DNA from: Mytilus californianus
Lineage: Eukaryota; Mollusca; Bivalvia; Mytilida; Mytilidae
DNA: 64,000 nt
Direction: 5' to 3'
Assembly (NCBI RefSeq): GCF_021869535.1
Contig: NW_026262648.1
Coordinates: 2,604,001 to 2,668,000 of the forward strand
In this document: piece by piece, positions 22,818-35,576 of the stretch
Position numbering within the stretch: the first letter of the stretch is position 1
How the letters are laid out: the number at the start of each line of letters is the position of its first letter
Program-made: the position numbers and the translations under genes
The notes under the pieces: generated by a model
Told to the model about the DNA's origin: nothing
The model's input: only the letters and a program-made list of their open reading frames with translations
Databases searched by the model: none

Positions 22818-23050
22818 TTTTGTCTTCAGATTCATTTTTACATCATCTAGGCGTACCTATTTTTGACAACCAAATTACTACGTTACCTTTACTTCTAATT
22901 TTCGATTTTATACAGCCTGTTTTTCACCCTAGTACTTTCTCCTTTTCTAATAAACCATAAAGAAAGATGTTGGAAAGTTCCATGAATAAATATAGGCGAA
23001 TTACACTATTCACACAAGAAACTATATTTGTAGACAACGAAAATTAAAGA
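22818..23050. other. Unique sequence between tRNA array and minisatellite
   Basis: AT-rich sequence with no gene, tRNA or repeat that I can see. Confidence 0.6.
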
Positions 23051-23299
23051 GCGATAACTATGTTTTCAGACCTATTACTAATTAATTTCACTCGTCTCTA
23101 GCGATAACTATGTTTTCAGACCTATTACTAATTAATTTCACTCGTCTCTAGCGATAACTATGTTTTCAGACCTATTACTAATTAATTTCACTCGTCTCTA
23201 GCGATAACTATGTTTTCAGACCTATTACTAATTAATTTCACTCGTCTCTAGCGATAACTATGTTTTCAGACCTATTACTAATTAATTTACTCGTCTCTA
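23051..23299. repeat. 50-bp minisatellite, five copies
   Basis: Units start at 23051, 23101, 23151, 23201 and 23251, each beginning GCGATAACTATG and ending CTCGTCTCTA. The first four are identical by eye; the fifth lacks one C. The near-perfect identity points to recent expansion. Confidence 0.95.
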
Positions 23300-23781
23300 T
23301 TCTTAGTATTTGGTTAATGGGGGTAGATTAAAAAAAATTCATGCCCATCATAAATCGGACGCTATAATGTAAATTGTAAATATTTATTTTCAAAATCTGC
23401 CAGGCCCCCTTGGAATCAGATGTTCGTCCCCTTAGCGTTTGTTTTAATGATGTCAAGTTGCAAACATGTACATTTGTTATAGCATTATAACTTAATAAAA
23501 ACAAATATGGTTAGAGACGAAAATAGTCCTTTGACATTATATCAGTATAACAACTGTATATTGTAAAAGTACGAGATATGCTGGTAGTATGTATTTTAAT
23601 TAAGATAAAATATTAAAAAAAATAATGACAATGTGTCTCATGTTAGTTCAGCAATAAGTCAAATAATACTACCTATAATCACATTTTTATTTCAATAGAT
23701 CGAAAATGTCAAACTTCATTCAAATGTGAAGTACGCTAACAGTTATTAATAATGCATCATGCAAAACATTAATAAGAAATG
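23300..23781. other. AT-rich spacer, possible 3' region of the minus-strand gene
   Basis: No open frame of note. TTTATT at 23687-23692 reads AATAAA on the minus strand and could be a poly(A) signal for the gene ending at 24364. This is a weak inference because such hexamers are common in AT-rich DNA. Confidence 0.3.
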
Positions 23782-24218
23782 AAATGTAATGTTTAATTTA
23801 CCACTAAATATGTTCATGTTATGAAAACAAGTAAATGTAATGTTTAATTTACCACTAAATATGTTCATGTTATGAAAACAAGTAAGTAAATGTAATGTTT
23901 AATTTGCCACTAAATATGTTCATGTTATGAAAACAAGTAAATGTAATGTTTAATTTACCACTAAATATGTTCATGTTATGAAAACAAGTAAATGTAATGT
24001 TTAATTTACCACTAAATATGTTCATGTTAAGAAAACAAGTAAATGTTATGTTTAATTTACCACTAAATATGTTCATGTTATGAAAACAAGTAAATGTAAT
24101 GTTTAATTTACCACTACATATGTTCATGTTATGAAAACAAGTAAATGTAATGTTTAATTTACCACTAAATATGTTCATGTTAAGAAAACAAGTAAACGTA
24201 ATGTTTAATTTACCACTT
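23782..24218. repeat. 51-bp minisatellite, about 8.5 copies
   Basis: Copies start near 23782, 23833, 23888, 23939, 23990, 24041, 24092, 24143 and 24194 (partial). The core reads TAATGTTTAATTTACCAC then TATGTTCATGTTA. One copy has four extra bases (gtaagtaaatg). Because 51 is a multiple of 3, the minus strand shows a periodic 102-residue frame, which is not a gene. Confidence 0.95.
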
Positions 24219-24363
24219 AATGTTAATTCATCCAGTTCAGTAACTAACAGATTTTTTTTCCGGAAAATGAAATAAATGAAAAATCCATCGAGGAGTTCAC
24301 CCCATCGTTAACTTGTTAATTAAGGAAGGAGATGATAGAGAAGGATTACATATAGGTATTTAG

Positions 24364-24781
24364 TCAATCATCTTCCTTGCTGTTTTTGAAAGTGGACACA
24401 CACGAATGATCATAGCTATTAGTTGATGTTATTTTATCTGCATCCCCTGTCTCAAGCAAAATATCAAACTGGTTATCTCCGGTCTTGACAATAAATCCTT
24501 TCGTTTGAGACTTGCTGGTTGAATTTGGCACATCTGAATATTCAGTAGTTACCGTTCCGTCGTCATTTGTAGCCTTATTGTCGAGGTAACCTAACGTATT
24601 CACACCAGTGTACACATCGTTTGATAAGATATTACTTGAATTTACAGTATCAGTTGAACCATTTTGTCGAGCTATCTGATCCACGCCGTTAAGTGTAATG
24701 GACGTTTCTTGACTCGTCATGTTAGCGAAAGGAATTGTACGCGACTTATATACTTGGTCATTCCTTTGAAATCTGTTTTTC
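24364..24781 (-). CDS. Exon 10: cytoplasmic tail, last coding exon
   Basis: Acceptor TTTTCCGTTATAACAG|GA; stop TGA at 24364-24366. After the split Arg codon shared with exon 9 it encodes 138 residues starting KNRFQRNDQVYKSR and ending in acidic NSKEDD. The tail is polar, without Cys clusters or a folded-domain signature. It contains Tyr in acidic or hydrophobic contexts (DVYTGV, GYLDN, TEYSDV, SYDHS), which could be phosphotyrosine docking sites, but no exact ITAM or ITIM. An in-frame upstream ATG (24804) lies in intron sequence. Confidence 0.75.
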
Positions 24782-27700
24782 CTGTTATAACGGAAAATGT
24801 ACATATGATTTTTTATTATTAATTGTTTTTGGCTTTTAACTAGCTGTCAGTAACTGCGAGTACTATCAAATCGTACTTTCTTGTTTATTTGACCTGTTGA
24901 TACTAATTGTAATGCTTTTTTGTTTTTTAATGTTATTCAGGGTTATATCTGGTCTATATACCAGCTAAATGTTTGGTATTACTATAAATTTTCACTTCGA
25001 ACTATGAACATCAAAATTATTTATTTTGTAAAAATATTTCCTTTCTCTATTTGAACTGTACACGTATACCTAACAACAAAATGATTTTCATTTACCTGTG
25101 TTTAAAGTAATTGCAAATGGCTGATATTCTTGTTCGAGCATATTGTTTTTCTTAAATTGTTTAACATTTCACAGCGGTATAACATGTTATTTTTATTATT
25201 CTTCCCTTAGTATATTTATTTTGTATTTACATTGTATCATAAATCAAATTTATTTGTTCAGTGTATGTTCACTGGTGTTAATATGTCCTTTGATTGAGTT
25301 AAGCCATTTTAGTTGATATTTTATAGTGTGTCTTTCTATGTTGTGATGTTACACTATTGTTTCAGGTAAGCGTAAAGGTTTGGTACCATTAAAACGTTTA
25401 AACCCGCTGCAATTGTTTGCACCTGTCCTAAGTCAGGAATCTGATGTTCAGTAGTTGTCGTTTGTTGATGTGGTTCATAAGTGTTTCTCGTTTCTCGTTT
25501 TTTATATAGATTAGACCGTTGGTTTTCCCGTTTGAATGGTTTTACACTAGTAATTTTTGGGGCCCTTTATAGCTTGCTGCTCGGTGTGAGCCAAGGCTCC
25601 GTATTGAAGACCGTACTTTGACCTATAATGGTTTACTTCTATAAATTTTGACTTGGATGGAGAGTTGTCTCATTGGCACTCATACCACATCTTCTTATGT
25701 CTATAGATTACTGATCTCGTTTAGAATCATAATGAATACCATAAAAAAATCAAATGTAACCTTCTAGACATCATCATATTGAGTGTTCAGTTTCATTTTC
25801 TTTGAATATACCTCAAAGAAAGAAATAATACAATTTTAGAGAATTTCCTTAAGTATTTGTCGACCCAATTCGAAACAAAAAAACTCTTTTCAATTGACAA
25901 AAAACGATGTTTATTTCCCGTATGAGTATTTTGATGTTTTTGAGGACACTCGAATTGTATGTGGCTGTGAATAGTGAGTACAATATCTCAAAATAGGACT
26001 ATATTCGAAGGTTTTATAGTGTTTGAAAAACTTAAATAAAGACTACCGAAGACTATCGTTAATCCAAAATGACCCGAATGACAATATCTTTTATGTAATA
26101 TAATAAGAAAAAAAAATTGTCAAATCTTGATGTTTTCATACATGAAGAAAATAAACTACAAATCATTATTACGTGTTAAATACTACACTATTTAAAAGTT
26201 ATGTTTTTTAGTTTAGTAATGCTATGGAATAACTTAACAACGAACATAAATACATGACTATCTTTTATTTAAAGCTTAAAGTTTCAGATATTTCCACCAG
26301 GCCTCTTAGATATACTTTGCATGATCTTTCCTATATAAATACACTGCTTTATGGTTTATTTGTATGTATGATATCATTTTGTAGTTTTCACATTTAACTA
26401 TGTCATTTTGTACTGACTTTATGATATTCAAAAGTAAGATTAGCAAAAACTAATTTCCTCTATAAATAAAGGAAATAATCATTATTATTTTTAAATATAT
26501 GTAATGGGAATTTACTTCAAAATTTTCATTTCAGACAAGTTAACTATACACTGAGGACACATGTAAAATATATAATGAGGACTTGCATAGAATATTCATA
26601 GAAAGTTACAATGAATTATATTTCCCTTAAATATTTCAGTTGAGTGTGAAATTGTTGTTTAGAAATTTTCTTTTTCATTTAGATTTTATTTTACATTAAT
26701 TAATGTCTCATAAGGTTCCATCTTTTGACTTGCAGACAACAATCACGTGGTGCATTAAATTGATGTTTTATGTCACAATATACATCCATGACTACATTCA
26801 CGCAATGCTAATGTCAAACATATACATGTACGTATGACTGGTTTACTCATTTTATGCTGGTTTTAGAATTTAAACGTAATTATAATTGAATCGCAAACAA
26901 TATTCCCCAGTGAACGTTTTCTATCACTTTCAAACAAAATCAATAATTCTTTAAGAATTTTTAAAGCATAAAATTCCTTTGACTTTATTCATTTATAGCA
27001 TAGAGCAATGTAATTAATAAAATATAGCTAACGCTACAGATCACAGCCAAGTCAATTTATTAGTAACAAAAATAAATTTTGAAGTTTCAATTAAATCAAA
27101 TTCGATCTTGACTGTTTCCTCGATCAAGTTAAATTGTCGCGAAATTGAAATATTATTTTGATGAAGTCATATAATATTAATCAACAGGATAAATGGGAAT
27201 GTTCCTAAACATTTAACATGACTAACAGTCTAATAACGGATTAAACACTGACGCAATGTGACGGGAAACAGAAGGGTGTGATGATGTGCCACTCCCAAAG
27301 GAGGATCCAGAAACAAAGCTCAAATATATTATTTGAAATCTATCTGTCGTCCATAAAAAGCCATAAAAACTCAAACCTTGAAACTAAAAACGTTCGCACA
27401 CAGTTTATGATTATGATATTATATTTTTTTTTAATTTTATCAAGTAAAAGGAACGTTCATTCATAACGTCTGTAAGAAACTTTTCCCCGATCTTATCTAA
27501 ACTATAACCTTAGTCCGGAAAATACAAGTAACTCAGATCACCTATCATAAACTGTATTTGTGCTAAGGGCGGCAACTATGAAAGGCAAATATCCATTTTT
27601 AGACTATCGAAACATGCCTGTATGTCAGTAATTGTTCTTTTTCTGATAGACTAGCAAGAAAGACAAAGACTAGCAAGAAAGACAATCTAACATAACGCTG

Positions 27701-30114
27701 AACAAAATTTCAGTCGCATTTAAGGAGCATAACTGACACTCATTTTTTTGTTATAAGATTCATTCGTTGGAGCGTGGCATTTAAAGGTAGACAATTCGTT
27801 CTTGTCAAAAAATTTAACCGTGTCGAACGAAAGTCGTCAATGTTTGATAAATTCAAATGCTTACGTTGAACAACCACAAATGATTGGTACTAGTTTAAAA
27901 CAACACTTTTCTAAAATATTAGATAGTTTTGTATTTGTCGTTTCGTTCTATTTATTGATTCTTAGCCATATTCAGCTAGTACCGCACATTTAGGGATATT
28001 CGATTTGTATTTAGGATAATTTTTCCCACTTTATATCGAAAACTCTCTAGTTATTCGATACATCTCTGGGATGACGGGAACCATACCGAGCACCCATACG
28101 TCAGTGATGGTTGAATAGCCAACAACCACAGAGAATGTCTAAAATTTATACGATTAAAATCCCTATGTTCACTTAAAATATGAATTGAAAATTTTCTTTC
28201 AAGTGCTGCTCTTTATGCTATGTAGATTTAATGGATCTTGAAAAATATACGCCTAAATATTTATATGTTCATTTACTTCTTCAGTGAGATCATTTCCTAA
28301 GTTCCTTTTTTATTTGAGTCTTTCGACTTTGATGAATAAAACTTTAAGCTCCATTTTTAAAAGAGTTTGTAGCTAATCTTCCGTGTTTCCTAAAGAATAA
28401 TATCATCATATATCATTCATGTTCCCCGATTTTAACCAACTTCTTATGTTTTATTCACAACTAAAAAGTTATCTAAATTACAAAACGTCTGTAAGAAACA
28501 ATTAACCATGAATGGACTCGTTATAATGTATAAGACATTTCTGCTTATTTTAGACAAGGCTTCATCTAAATATCCATCGAGATGACCTCCACAGACTATC
28601 GATGACCATTTAACCCGATATAAACATAAATATGAATATGAATAGACAGCCAAGCGCGTGTAATCGTATAATGACGATTTTTCTAGTACTGTTTGATTTC
28701 ATGTTACAGATTGAAGATATATGTAAATTATCGTTTTATATGTATAACAATGATTTGTCAAGTGGCCGGATCAGTCAACGAAATGGTTAATCCTGTTGTT
28801 TCCCTTGTTTCACTTTTCAATGCTGACTTTCTTTCCTCTTTATTGAATGAACACGCTTATAACATGCTTTAGGATGTATGTATTCTTTTGACGTTTCAGT
28901 CTCGTTAAAATCTCGTTCTGGAATTATTTTCAAAACACGTGATACAAGTGGAAAATATAAGTGAATTAAAAAAAAATATTATAATCAAACTTAACTCTGT
29001 GAAAAAATTGTGTATTTACAATAAGTATTTTTTGAGTAATAAAATTTACCAACCAAGTCTGTCTCCTTAGCCAAAATGTTGAGAAAATGGGTATGGGGTA
29101 CAAGAAATGATTTTACCAGAAAGATGTACATCCCATATCAATTTTTTTCTCTTCAAATTTCTTAAATATGTATTTTTTCAATCATTTATAACAAAGAAGT
29201 TTAAATAATATGCTTTTTTGAGAAAAATCCAAAATTGACAAAATTGACAGCATGGTAAATTTGACACGAAAAAGCAACAAAATTTTATAAAACTTTCTTA
29301 TATTAACACCTACCTATAGTTTTTTTAAGTCAAATTTATTTAGATTGGTCCACTTCATCTTTATTGAAAGTATGAAAAAAAGTTTAATAGTGAAACTTTG
29401 ATTTTTTTCATGATTATAGCCCAAAAATGGGTAAAAATTGACGAAAAATGAGAAAATCATCAGAATTGGGTTCATTCAAATGGCCGTAGAAAAAAAAGAA
29501 GTGCACCACCGTATGATTTGTTCTTCACCAATTATTTTTTTACAGTCATATAAACCCAAAAATCAGGTTAAGAAAAAAAATTTAATTCTAGAAATTTTTG
29601 GCTCCTCAGAGGTGTACATCCTTAACACATGTTTAGTCCTACTTCATTAAAGTTCAAAGTAAAGATTGCATGAATACTGATTGAAATGAGGTTCAATTAT
29701 TGATTTGCATGTTGATCAAATTTAGCTTCGTGTATCTTTTAGTCCTCCTCAAAATTTATTTCACCAAATTTACGAATTGTTTAAATATTCTTTGAAAATT
29801 AGATTTATACTGTCTTGAAAAGTTTACTAATTATTTTGCTAAATTTCATCTATTTCGAAACAGAAAAAATTTAATATTTGTATGTATGCATATTTAGATT
29901 AATTGAATTATACATGTATCACAAGACTCTTTTGATGATGCGATAGTAAGAAGTGGGAACAGTTATTTTATTATTCTTTAGTACTAAGTGTTAAAATGGA
30001 AAGTTTGCTACTGTACATTAATTATTGCGGATGAAATTTAGCGATGCCTTCACTTACAGATATAGTTAAAAAAACCCAGAATATATGATATGTAATGTGA
30101 ATACATTAACTAAC
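24782..30114 (-). other. Intron 9 of the predicted gene
   Basis: 5.3 kb of AT-rich DNA. It holds one dispersed repeat (25,365-25,715). The stretch at 29,040-29,650 is very A/T-rich with no gene I can support. No further exon found. Confidence 0.55.
25365..25715 (+). repeat. Dispersed repeat, family 1, copy a
   Basis: Contains CACCTGTCCTAAGTCAGGA and, at the right end, GGAGAGTTGTCTCATTGGCA followed by CTCATACCACATCTTCTTAT. The same blocks occur in reverse at 30.35-31.0 kb and in diverged form at 47.8-48.1 and 55.1-55.26 kb. It looks like a common non-autonomous element; the class is unknown. Confidence 0.7.
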
Positions 30115-30193
30115 CTTAATTTGCAAAGAAAGAAAGAAAATAATCCAATCACCAATAAACCACCTACTCCAGCAAAACCACCAATAACAGGCT
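30115..30193 (-). CDS. Exon 9: transmembrane helix
   Basis: Acceptor TTTAATTTTACAG|AG, donor AAATTAAG|GTTAGT, 79 nt, phase 1 in and phase 2 out. It encodes PVIGGFAGVGGLLVIG then LFSFFLCKL: about 21 hydrophobic, Gly-rich residues followed at once by basic residues (K-L-R-K-N-R once joined to exon 10). This is the signature of a single-pass type I membrane protein with the C terminus in the cytosol. Confidence 0.78.
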
Positions 30194-30344
30194 CTGTAAA
30201 ATTAAATATAAACGTTATAAATAGATAGGGACAATTTCCTCTGAATTTATTAAACACGAGAGATATTTTCATAAATTACTTTTAGTCTTATCAAAACATC
30301 CAAGTATATCATCGTCATGGGTTTTCCGATATAAACAAATTCAA

Positions 30345-31085
30345 ATTCAAATTGGTTAAAGATGCCCTTCGAGGTAAAAGTTTACAAACACATATAAATA
30401 TAAGAAGATGTGGTATGATTGCCAATGATACAACTCTCCACAAAAGACCAAATGACAAAAAATTTACAACTATACGTATGGCCTTCAACAATGAACAAAG
30501 CTCATACCACATAGTCAGCTATAAAAGGCCCCAAAATGACAAATGTAAAACAATCAAACGAGAAAACTAACGGCATAATTTATGTACAAAATAATGAACG
30601 AAAAACAAATATGTTACACAGCAACAAACGACAACCACTGAAGTACAGGCTCCTGACTTGGGACAGGCACATACAAAATGTGGCGGGGTTAAACTAGTTT
30701 GAAGCCGCCAACCTTACCCTAACCTGGGACAGTGGTGTAACAGTACAACATAAGAACAAGCTATAAAAACAGTTGAAAAGGATTAACTCATCAGATGGAT
30801 ACAAATAGAAATACATCTAACAAAAACACAGAGTGGACGTAGCAGGGTACTTATACGTCCCCACAACAAAAAGACACTAAGTACAGATCTGAGAGTACTC
30901 GCAGCTACTGACAGCTAGTTCAAAGCCAATAAAAACTATCAAAAAAAATCATGCATCTAAGACTTAAATATCAACAAGTACACATCCAACATCAATGGAT
31001 TTAGTATAAAGACGTCATTAACAGTCAGAGAAAAACATGACCTTGTGCAATTCCAAGATATAGGTATCGACAGATTGTAGAGCCA
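30345..31085 (-). repeat. Dispersed repeat, family 1, copy b (long)
   Basis: Reverse orientation of family 1: ATGTGGTATGATTGCCAATG near 30,410, a mid block CTCCTGACTTGGGACAGGCA near 30,650, and CAGCTAGTTCAAAGCCAATA near 30,910. It sits directly 3' of the minus-strand Penelope-like remnant and may be part of, or commonly associated with, that element. Confidence 0.65.
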
Positions 31086-31149
31086 TGAATGTGTATATGT
31101 ATATAAAAATAATATTCAGTTTGATTTTAATTTACTGATAACAAAATCA

Positions 31150-32360
31150 ATATTAATACCAATAAAAACAATATTCAAAGATCTAGTTACAGTGTTGACT
31201 TGGTAACCTTTTAGAATTAGTTTATTTAAAGAATCGATAAGTGTACCCGAATCGTTTCTCAATTTCCGGGCTCGGTAAACAACATCTCCGTAAAAATTAG
31301 GATGTGCTATCCCGTTTGAAATAAGTTTTCTACAGGTATAAAAAACTTCAAAACCAAATCTTTATATCTAAGGAAGAATTTAGTAAAGATTTTAAGTAAT
31401 TTGTGGTAACGAAATCCTTGACTTAATAATTTACCAGTAATACATAGATTACGTTCATTGAAATCCAAAACGTCACAACAGACACGAGCCTAGCGAACGA
31501 GTTGTGATAAATAAACACCGAAAGATGGTGCCAAAGGAACATCACCGTCCAAAAAAGGAAAATTAACAATAGGGAATTAAAAATCGTCCCTTTTGTCGTA
31601 AATTTTAGTGTAGAGTTTCCCGTGTAAAATTGAAATATATCTAAATCTAGGAAAGGACAGTTATAACCGTTTATATTTGATTTATTTAATGTAAGATCAT
31701 TTGGGCAAATTTCGGCAGTATATTTAGAAAATTCTTGATTATTTAACGAAAAAAAAAATCATCAAGATAACGGTAAGTGTTGTTAAATTTATCAATTAAA
31801 TGCAATTTAGACCGGTTTCTACTGAGTTTGGTCATAAACTGTGATTCATAACAGTACAAGTACAAGTCTGTTATTAAAGGGGCGCAATTAGTGCCCATAG
31901 AAATACCTGCAACCTGTCGATTTACTTTATTGCCGAAACGTACATGAATATTATCAAGGAGAAAATTAACAGCTTCAATCATCACATCACATCTCCAGTA
32001 AGTATATCTAGCATATTTACCTTTATCATCAGAGGAGTAGGCTTTAAATGAGTTGCAGCAAATATATTTGCATTCAGAATTACCAAACGACTATTTAATT
32101 AAATTGGAAAACTTTCCTTTGATAAGATTGTGTGGAAGTGTAGGGTAAAGAGTTGAAAAGTCAAAACTGTCAACAGAATCAAAAGGACCATCAAAAGCAC
32201 GTATTGGTTTATCTAAAACATCCAAAGATTTGTTTACACTCCAAATATAGTTAATTCCACTATGTATATTTTACAATGTTGTATTAAAACTTTCTTCAAT
32301 AACAATATTCAACACTAAATACTATTTTAACTAGATGGAACATATCATATTGTTTTAAAA
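31150..32360 (-). mobile_element. Penelope-like element, decayed reverse transcriptase (minus)
   Basis: Conceptual minus-strand reading gives the core reverse transcriptase motifs GISMGTNCAPLITDLYLY (near 31,880) and YRYLDDF (near 31,750). Further downstream it gives DGDVPLAPSFGVYLSQLVR and LCITGKLLSQGF after frameshifts. GTNCAP plus Y-x-DD is characteristic of Penelope-like elements. At least two frameshifts and several stops make it inactive. No GIY-YIG endonuclease is visible. Confidence 0.8.
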
Positions 32361-32879
32361 TGTCTGTGATTTTTTTTCAACTTGTAAAAAAAAAAACAAA
32401 GATAGAGGAGAAATTTTCCCTGCAATGATACAAATGCGGAACTGTAAAAACGACATATATTTTCTATGAATTGGTGTAACTTTTATGAGTAAAATTTTAT
32501 TTACAAAGTAATAAACTGTCTATAAAAATCGTATTGATTATTTGTACTGGATTTAATACTTTAAATTCAAAGTTATTATTTCAAGTTTGCCTTTTCCTTC
32601 TTTTTGCTTTTTATTTTTTCGCATTTTATTCAATGTCCACAATTGTACGTTTTCGTATAAATGAGACATAACGATAATCATTTATGTTGTTCGCTTTGAA
32701 GAAAGAATTACAGATTTACTCGACTAGTGGCATTAACTTAAATTCTTAAGAACTCTAACGAAATTTTGGAAACATATTGAATCTCAGTCCTTCTCTGATA
32801 TAAATTCTATACACAACCTTCGATTGGTCCACACTTAACGCAAAATTGAAAACCCTTCCTTAACGAAATAATTCATGAT

Positions 32880-34150
32880 GCCTTTTTTCATAAAAAGGGT
32901 ACTATACGATAAACATGTATTGTTTTGGGATACAATTATGCATATTTTATTAGAAATGGACCCAAGGATAAAACATGCTACACCAAAGAACAAGTGATTA
33001 GTATGCTTCAGTTTCTCGTTGACAACATAGTACTTGAAGTTGGAGGTAGAATTGTAAGACATGTTGTTGGCATTCATATGGGAACCAACTATGAGTCACT
33101 CCTTACCAACCTGTTCTTACTTTGATTTGAGACAGGGTTCTTTCAGACACTTATAAAAACAATAAGATAAATGACGATAATTATTTTAATTTCATATACA
33201 GATATCTTGATGATATTCTCTTCATTAGCAATCTGATTTAGTTCCATTAACATATACTCTAGATCTAGAGATATTAAAGAAACCACAAATACAGCTTCCT
33301 CCGCCTCATATGTTTATATATACTTTGAACATGACTTGACTGTGGTCGTCCCAGTTCCAGAGTCTATGACACACGAGACGACTAAAATCTTTAAACTATA
33401 AAATGTTCTCATCTTAGCAGCAATATAACAACTTCACCCGCGAATGGAGTATATATTTCTCAACTCATACGACACCAAAGAGCTTGCAGCTGCTACTCAG
33501 ATTTAGTAAAACGTAATCGGTGTATGAGTAAAAGATAAATAAACCAGGGCTTTGTCATAAATGTGCCGTGTTAACTTGACAAATGATACGGGTTGGTCCT
33601 GAATTATAGATTGTACGTACAAGAGTCGTGTATCATTTTATTTACTTTTTCCTTTTATTGAATTTTGCAGGTTGTGTAACCTCGTGTTAAACCTAAACTT
33701 TTGTACTTTATCGGGAGAATGTGTGTATGTGAAAAATATTTACTATACTATAATATGTTTCACTATCAATTACAAATATAGAATTGATGGCGTCATTGTT
33801 CGATTTACACGTAGACCTTGACAATTGTTTTTGTTTGTTTGATTTTATTCTTTAATTTAGACACTTAGTATATTTCTTATGCATGTTTACACACTTTTGG
33901 CCGCTGGGTCCCAATCATTGTCTTGTTAACCAATTGTGTCTGTTTGTGTTGCTCACAATATCTTTTGTCGATATAACGGAACTATATTCAACTGTCATGC
34001 AAGTTGGAGGTCTACCTAGTTGTAAGATCAGGTTTATCCCACCATTGTCTTCGAAAAATGCCTTTACCAAGTCAGGAATATGGGAGTTAGTTTTCAGTCG
34101 TTCCTTTTGTTCATATAGTCGAGTGTTTGGTTTTGTCAGCGTTTATTAAA
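32880..34150 (+). mobile_element. Penelope-like element, decayed reverse transcriptase and 3' tail (plus)
   Basis: The longest open piece (32,925-33,125) reads KEQVISMLQFLVDNI and VGIHMGTNYESLLTNLF, a degraded form of the motif above (GTNCAP has become GTNYES). In other frames come YRYLDDILFISN near 33,200 and NGVYISQLIRH near 33,450. The part at 33,880-34,150 (TGCAAGTTGGAGGTCTACCT, ACCAAGTCAGGAATATGGGA) looks like the usual non-coding tail of mussel copies, from memory. It lies head-to-head with the previous remnant. Confidence 0.75.
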
Positions 34151-34324
34151 ATCTCTTTTTTCAAATTATCTTCCGAGAACGGTATTTTTGTTATTTTCTA
34201 TATATATTTGTCCATACATCATTCCTGCCATGTTAGATTAAAACTGGCCAAATGGTTTTCATATACAGCTTTCTTGGAAGTTCAGGCTATTTGAGCTAGA
34301 CATGTCACCTGAACTGATATTACG

Positions 34325-34610
34325 AGTATAAGGCAAGTTGTGGTGCCACATGTGGAGCAGGATCTGCTTACCCTTCAGGAGCGCCTGAGATCGCCCCCAG
34401 TTTTTGGTGGGGTTCGTGTTGCTCAGTCTTTAGTTTTCTATGTTATGTTTTGTGTACTGATGTTCGTCTGTTGGTCTTTTTCTTTTTTAGCCATGGCGTT
34501 GTCAGTTTTTTTTTTTTGACTTTTGAGATCGAATGTTCCTTTGGTAGCTTTCGCCTCTCTTTTATAGGTTATAAATACTCTGACATAATGTATGAATATT
34601 TTATTCAAGT
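34325..34610 (+). repeat. Dispersed repeat, family 2, copy a
   Basis: Carries CACATGTGGAGCAGGATCTG, then GCCATGGCGTTGTCAG and TCGAATGTTCCTTTGGTA. The best second copy is at 51,325-51,560; shorter or diverged pieces occur at 38.2, 40.7, 41.2, 41.6-41.95, 45.8 and 61.9 kb. It creates several spurious Phe-rich open frames. Confidence 0.7.
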
Positions 34611-35576
34611 AGAGATTTCAAGGTCAATGGGTATCAGTATCCGAGACATAACCATATGAAAATGGAGAAATAAATATAAATGATCCGTTGACCTAAAAAT
34701 TGGTACATGTATATATATCGACGGAAAAATAAAATTAAATCTGTTTCATGCTTTATATGTATTATTTTGTCTGTGTATTTATGATGCGTTGCTTCAAGCA
34801 AAAGAGCTTCAGAATCAAAGTCAAGGAAGCGATAAATTCAAACATTGTGACCTAGTATAACAATTTGCAAACAACTTTTTACAAGTTTAATCTAAATTAG
34901 AAATATTCGACATAACTTTGACAAAGTGAATTTAAATGTAATTGGTATGTAGTTATTAATAAATATTCCGATGTTTGGAATTAAAATTTCAGAAATAATG
35001 GCAGAATGTCAAATAATTTAATATGCATAGCGTAATTAATTTACAATGAATGGTCAAATTCCGTGAAAATCATGTATTTCATTTTTACCCAAAGTGCAAA
35101 CAAATTAAACATTTTCTGAACACACATTCCAGTTTTTAATAATTCAACATGATTGGTGATCGAGCTGTCATATTTTTTTTAATCACATATGATGCTTGAT
35201 TGGAGACCCCTTTCATGAACTTTATCACTGGACCATTCATTCCTTAATAATGTTCCAATACAGATTCTCCATCGAAAATTTCTAGTAGAAAACTTTTGTT
35301 GTATCTTTCCTGAATGAATTCATCAGAATTATATTTGTAAAATTTATTCACTTTTAAAAGCATAAAAGGAAATCGCATTTTGATAAATCAGGTTTTCAAG
35401 ACATCTTCCTTTATCAAGGCAAACATAGATTATTTTCTTTTTTCTGACGCACTTCATTATAACAGAACCCCGAATGTATTAGAGGAGAACTTGGTACATA
35501 GAAATAATTATTACACCTTCTTCTTTCCACAGTTAGTAAATTCATTATATAATATGTTCTTGTTTGTTCATTAAAC

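Noticed and set aside
23870..24178. 102-residue periodic open frame
   Set aside because: Produced by the 51-bp minisatellite, whose length is a multiple of three.
26100..30000. Search for further exons of the minus-strand gene in intron 9
   Set aside because: Several AG/GT pairs exist, but none bounds an open segment in the phase 2 required on both sides with convincing composition.
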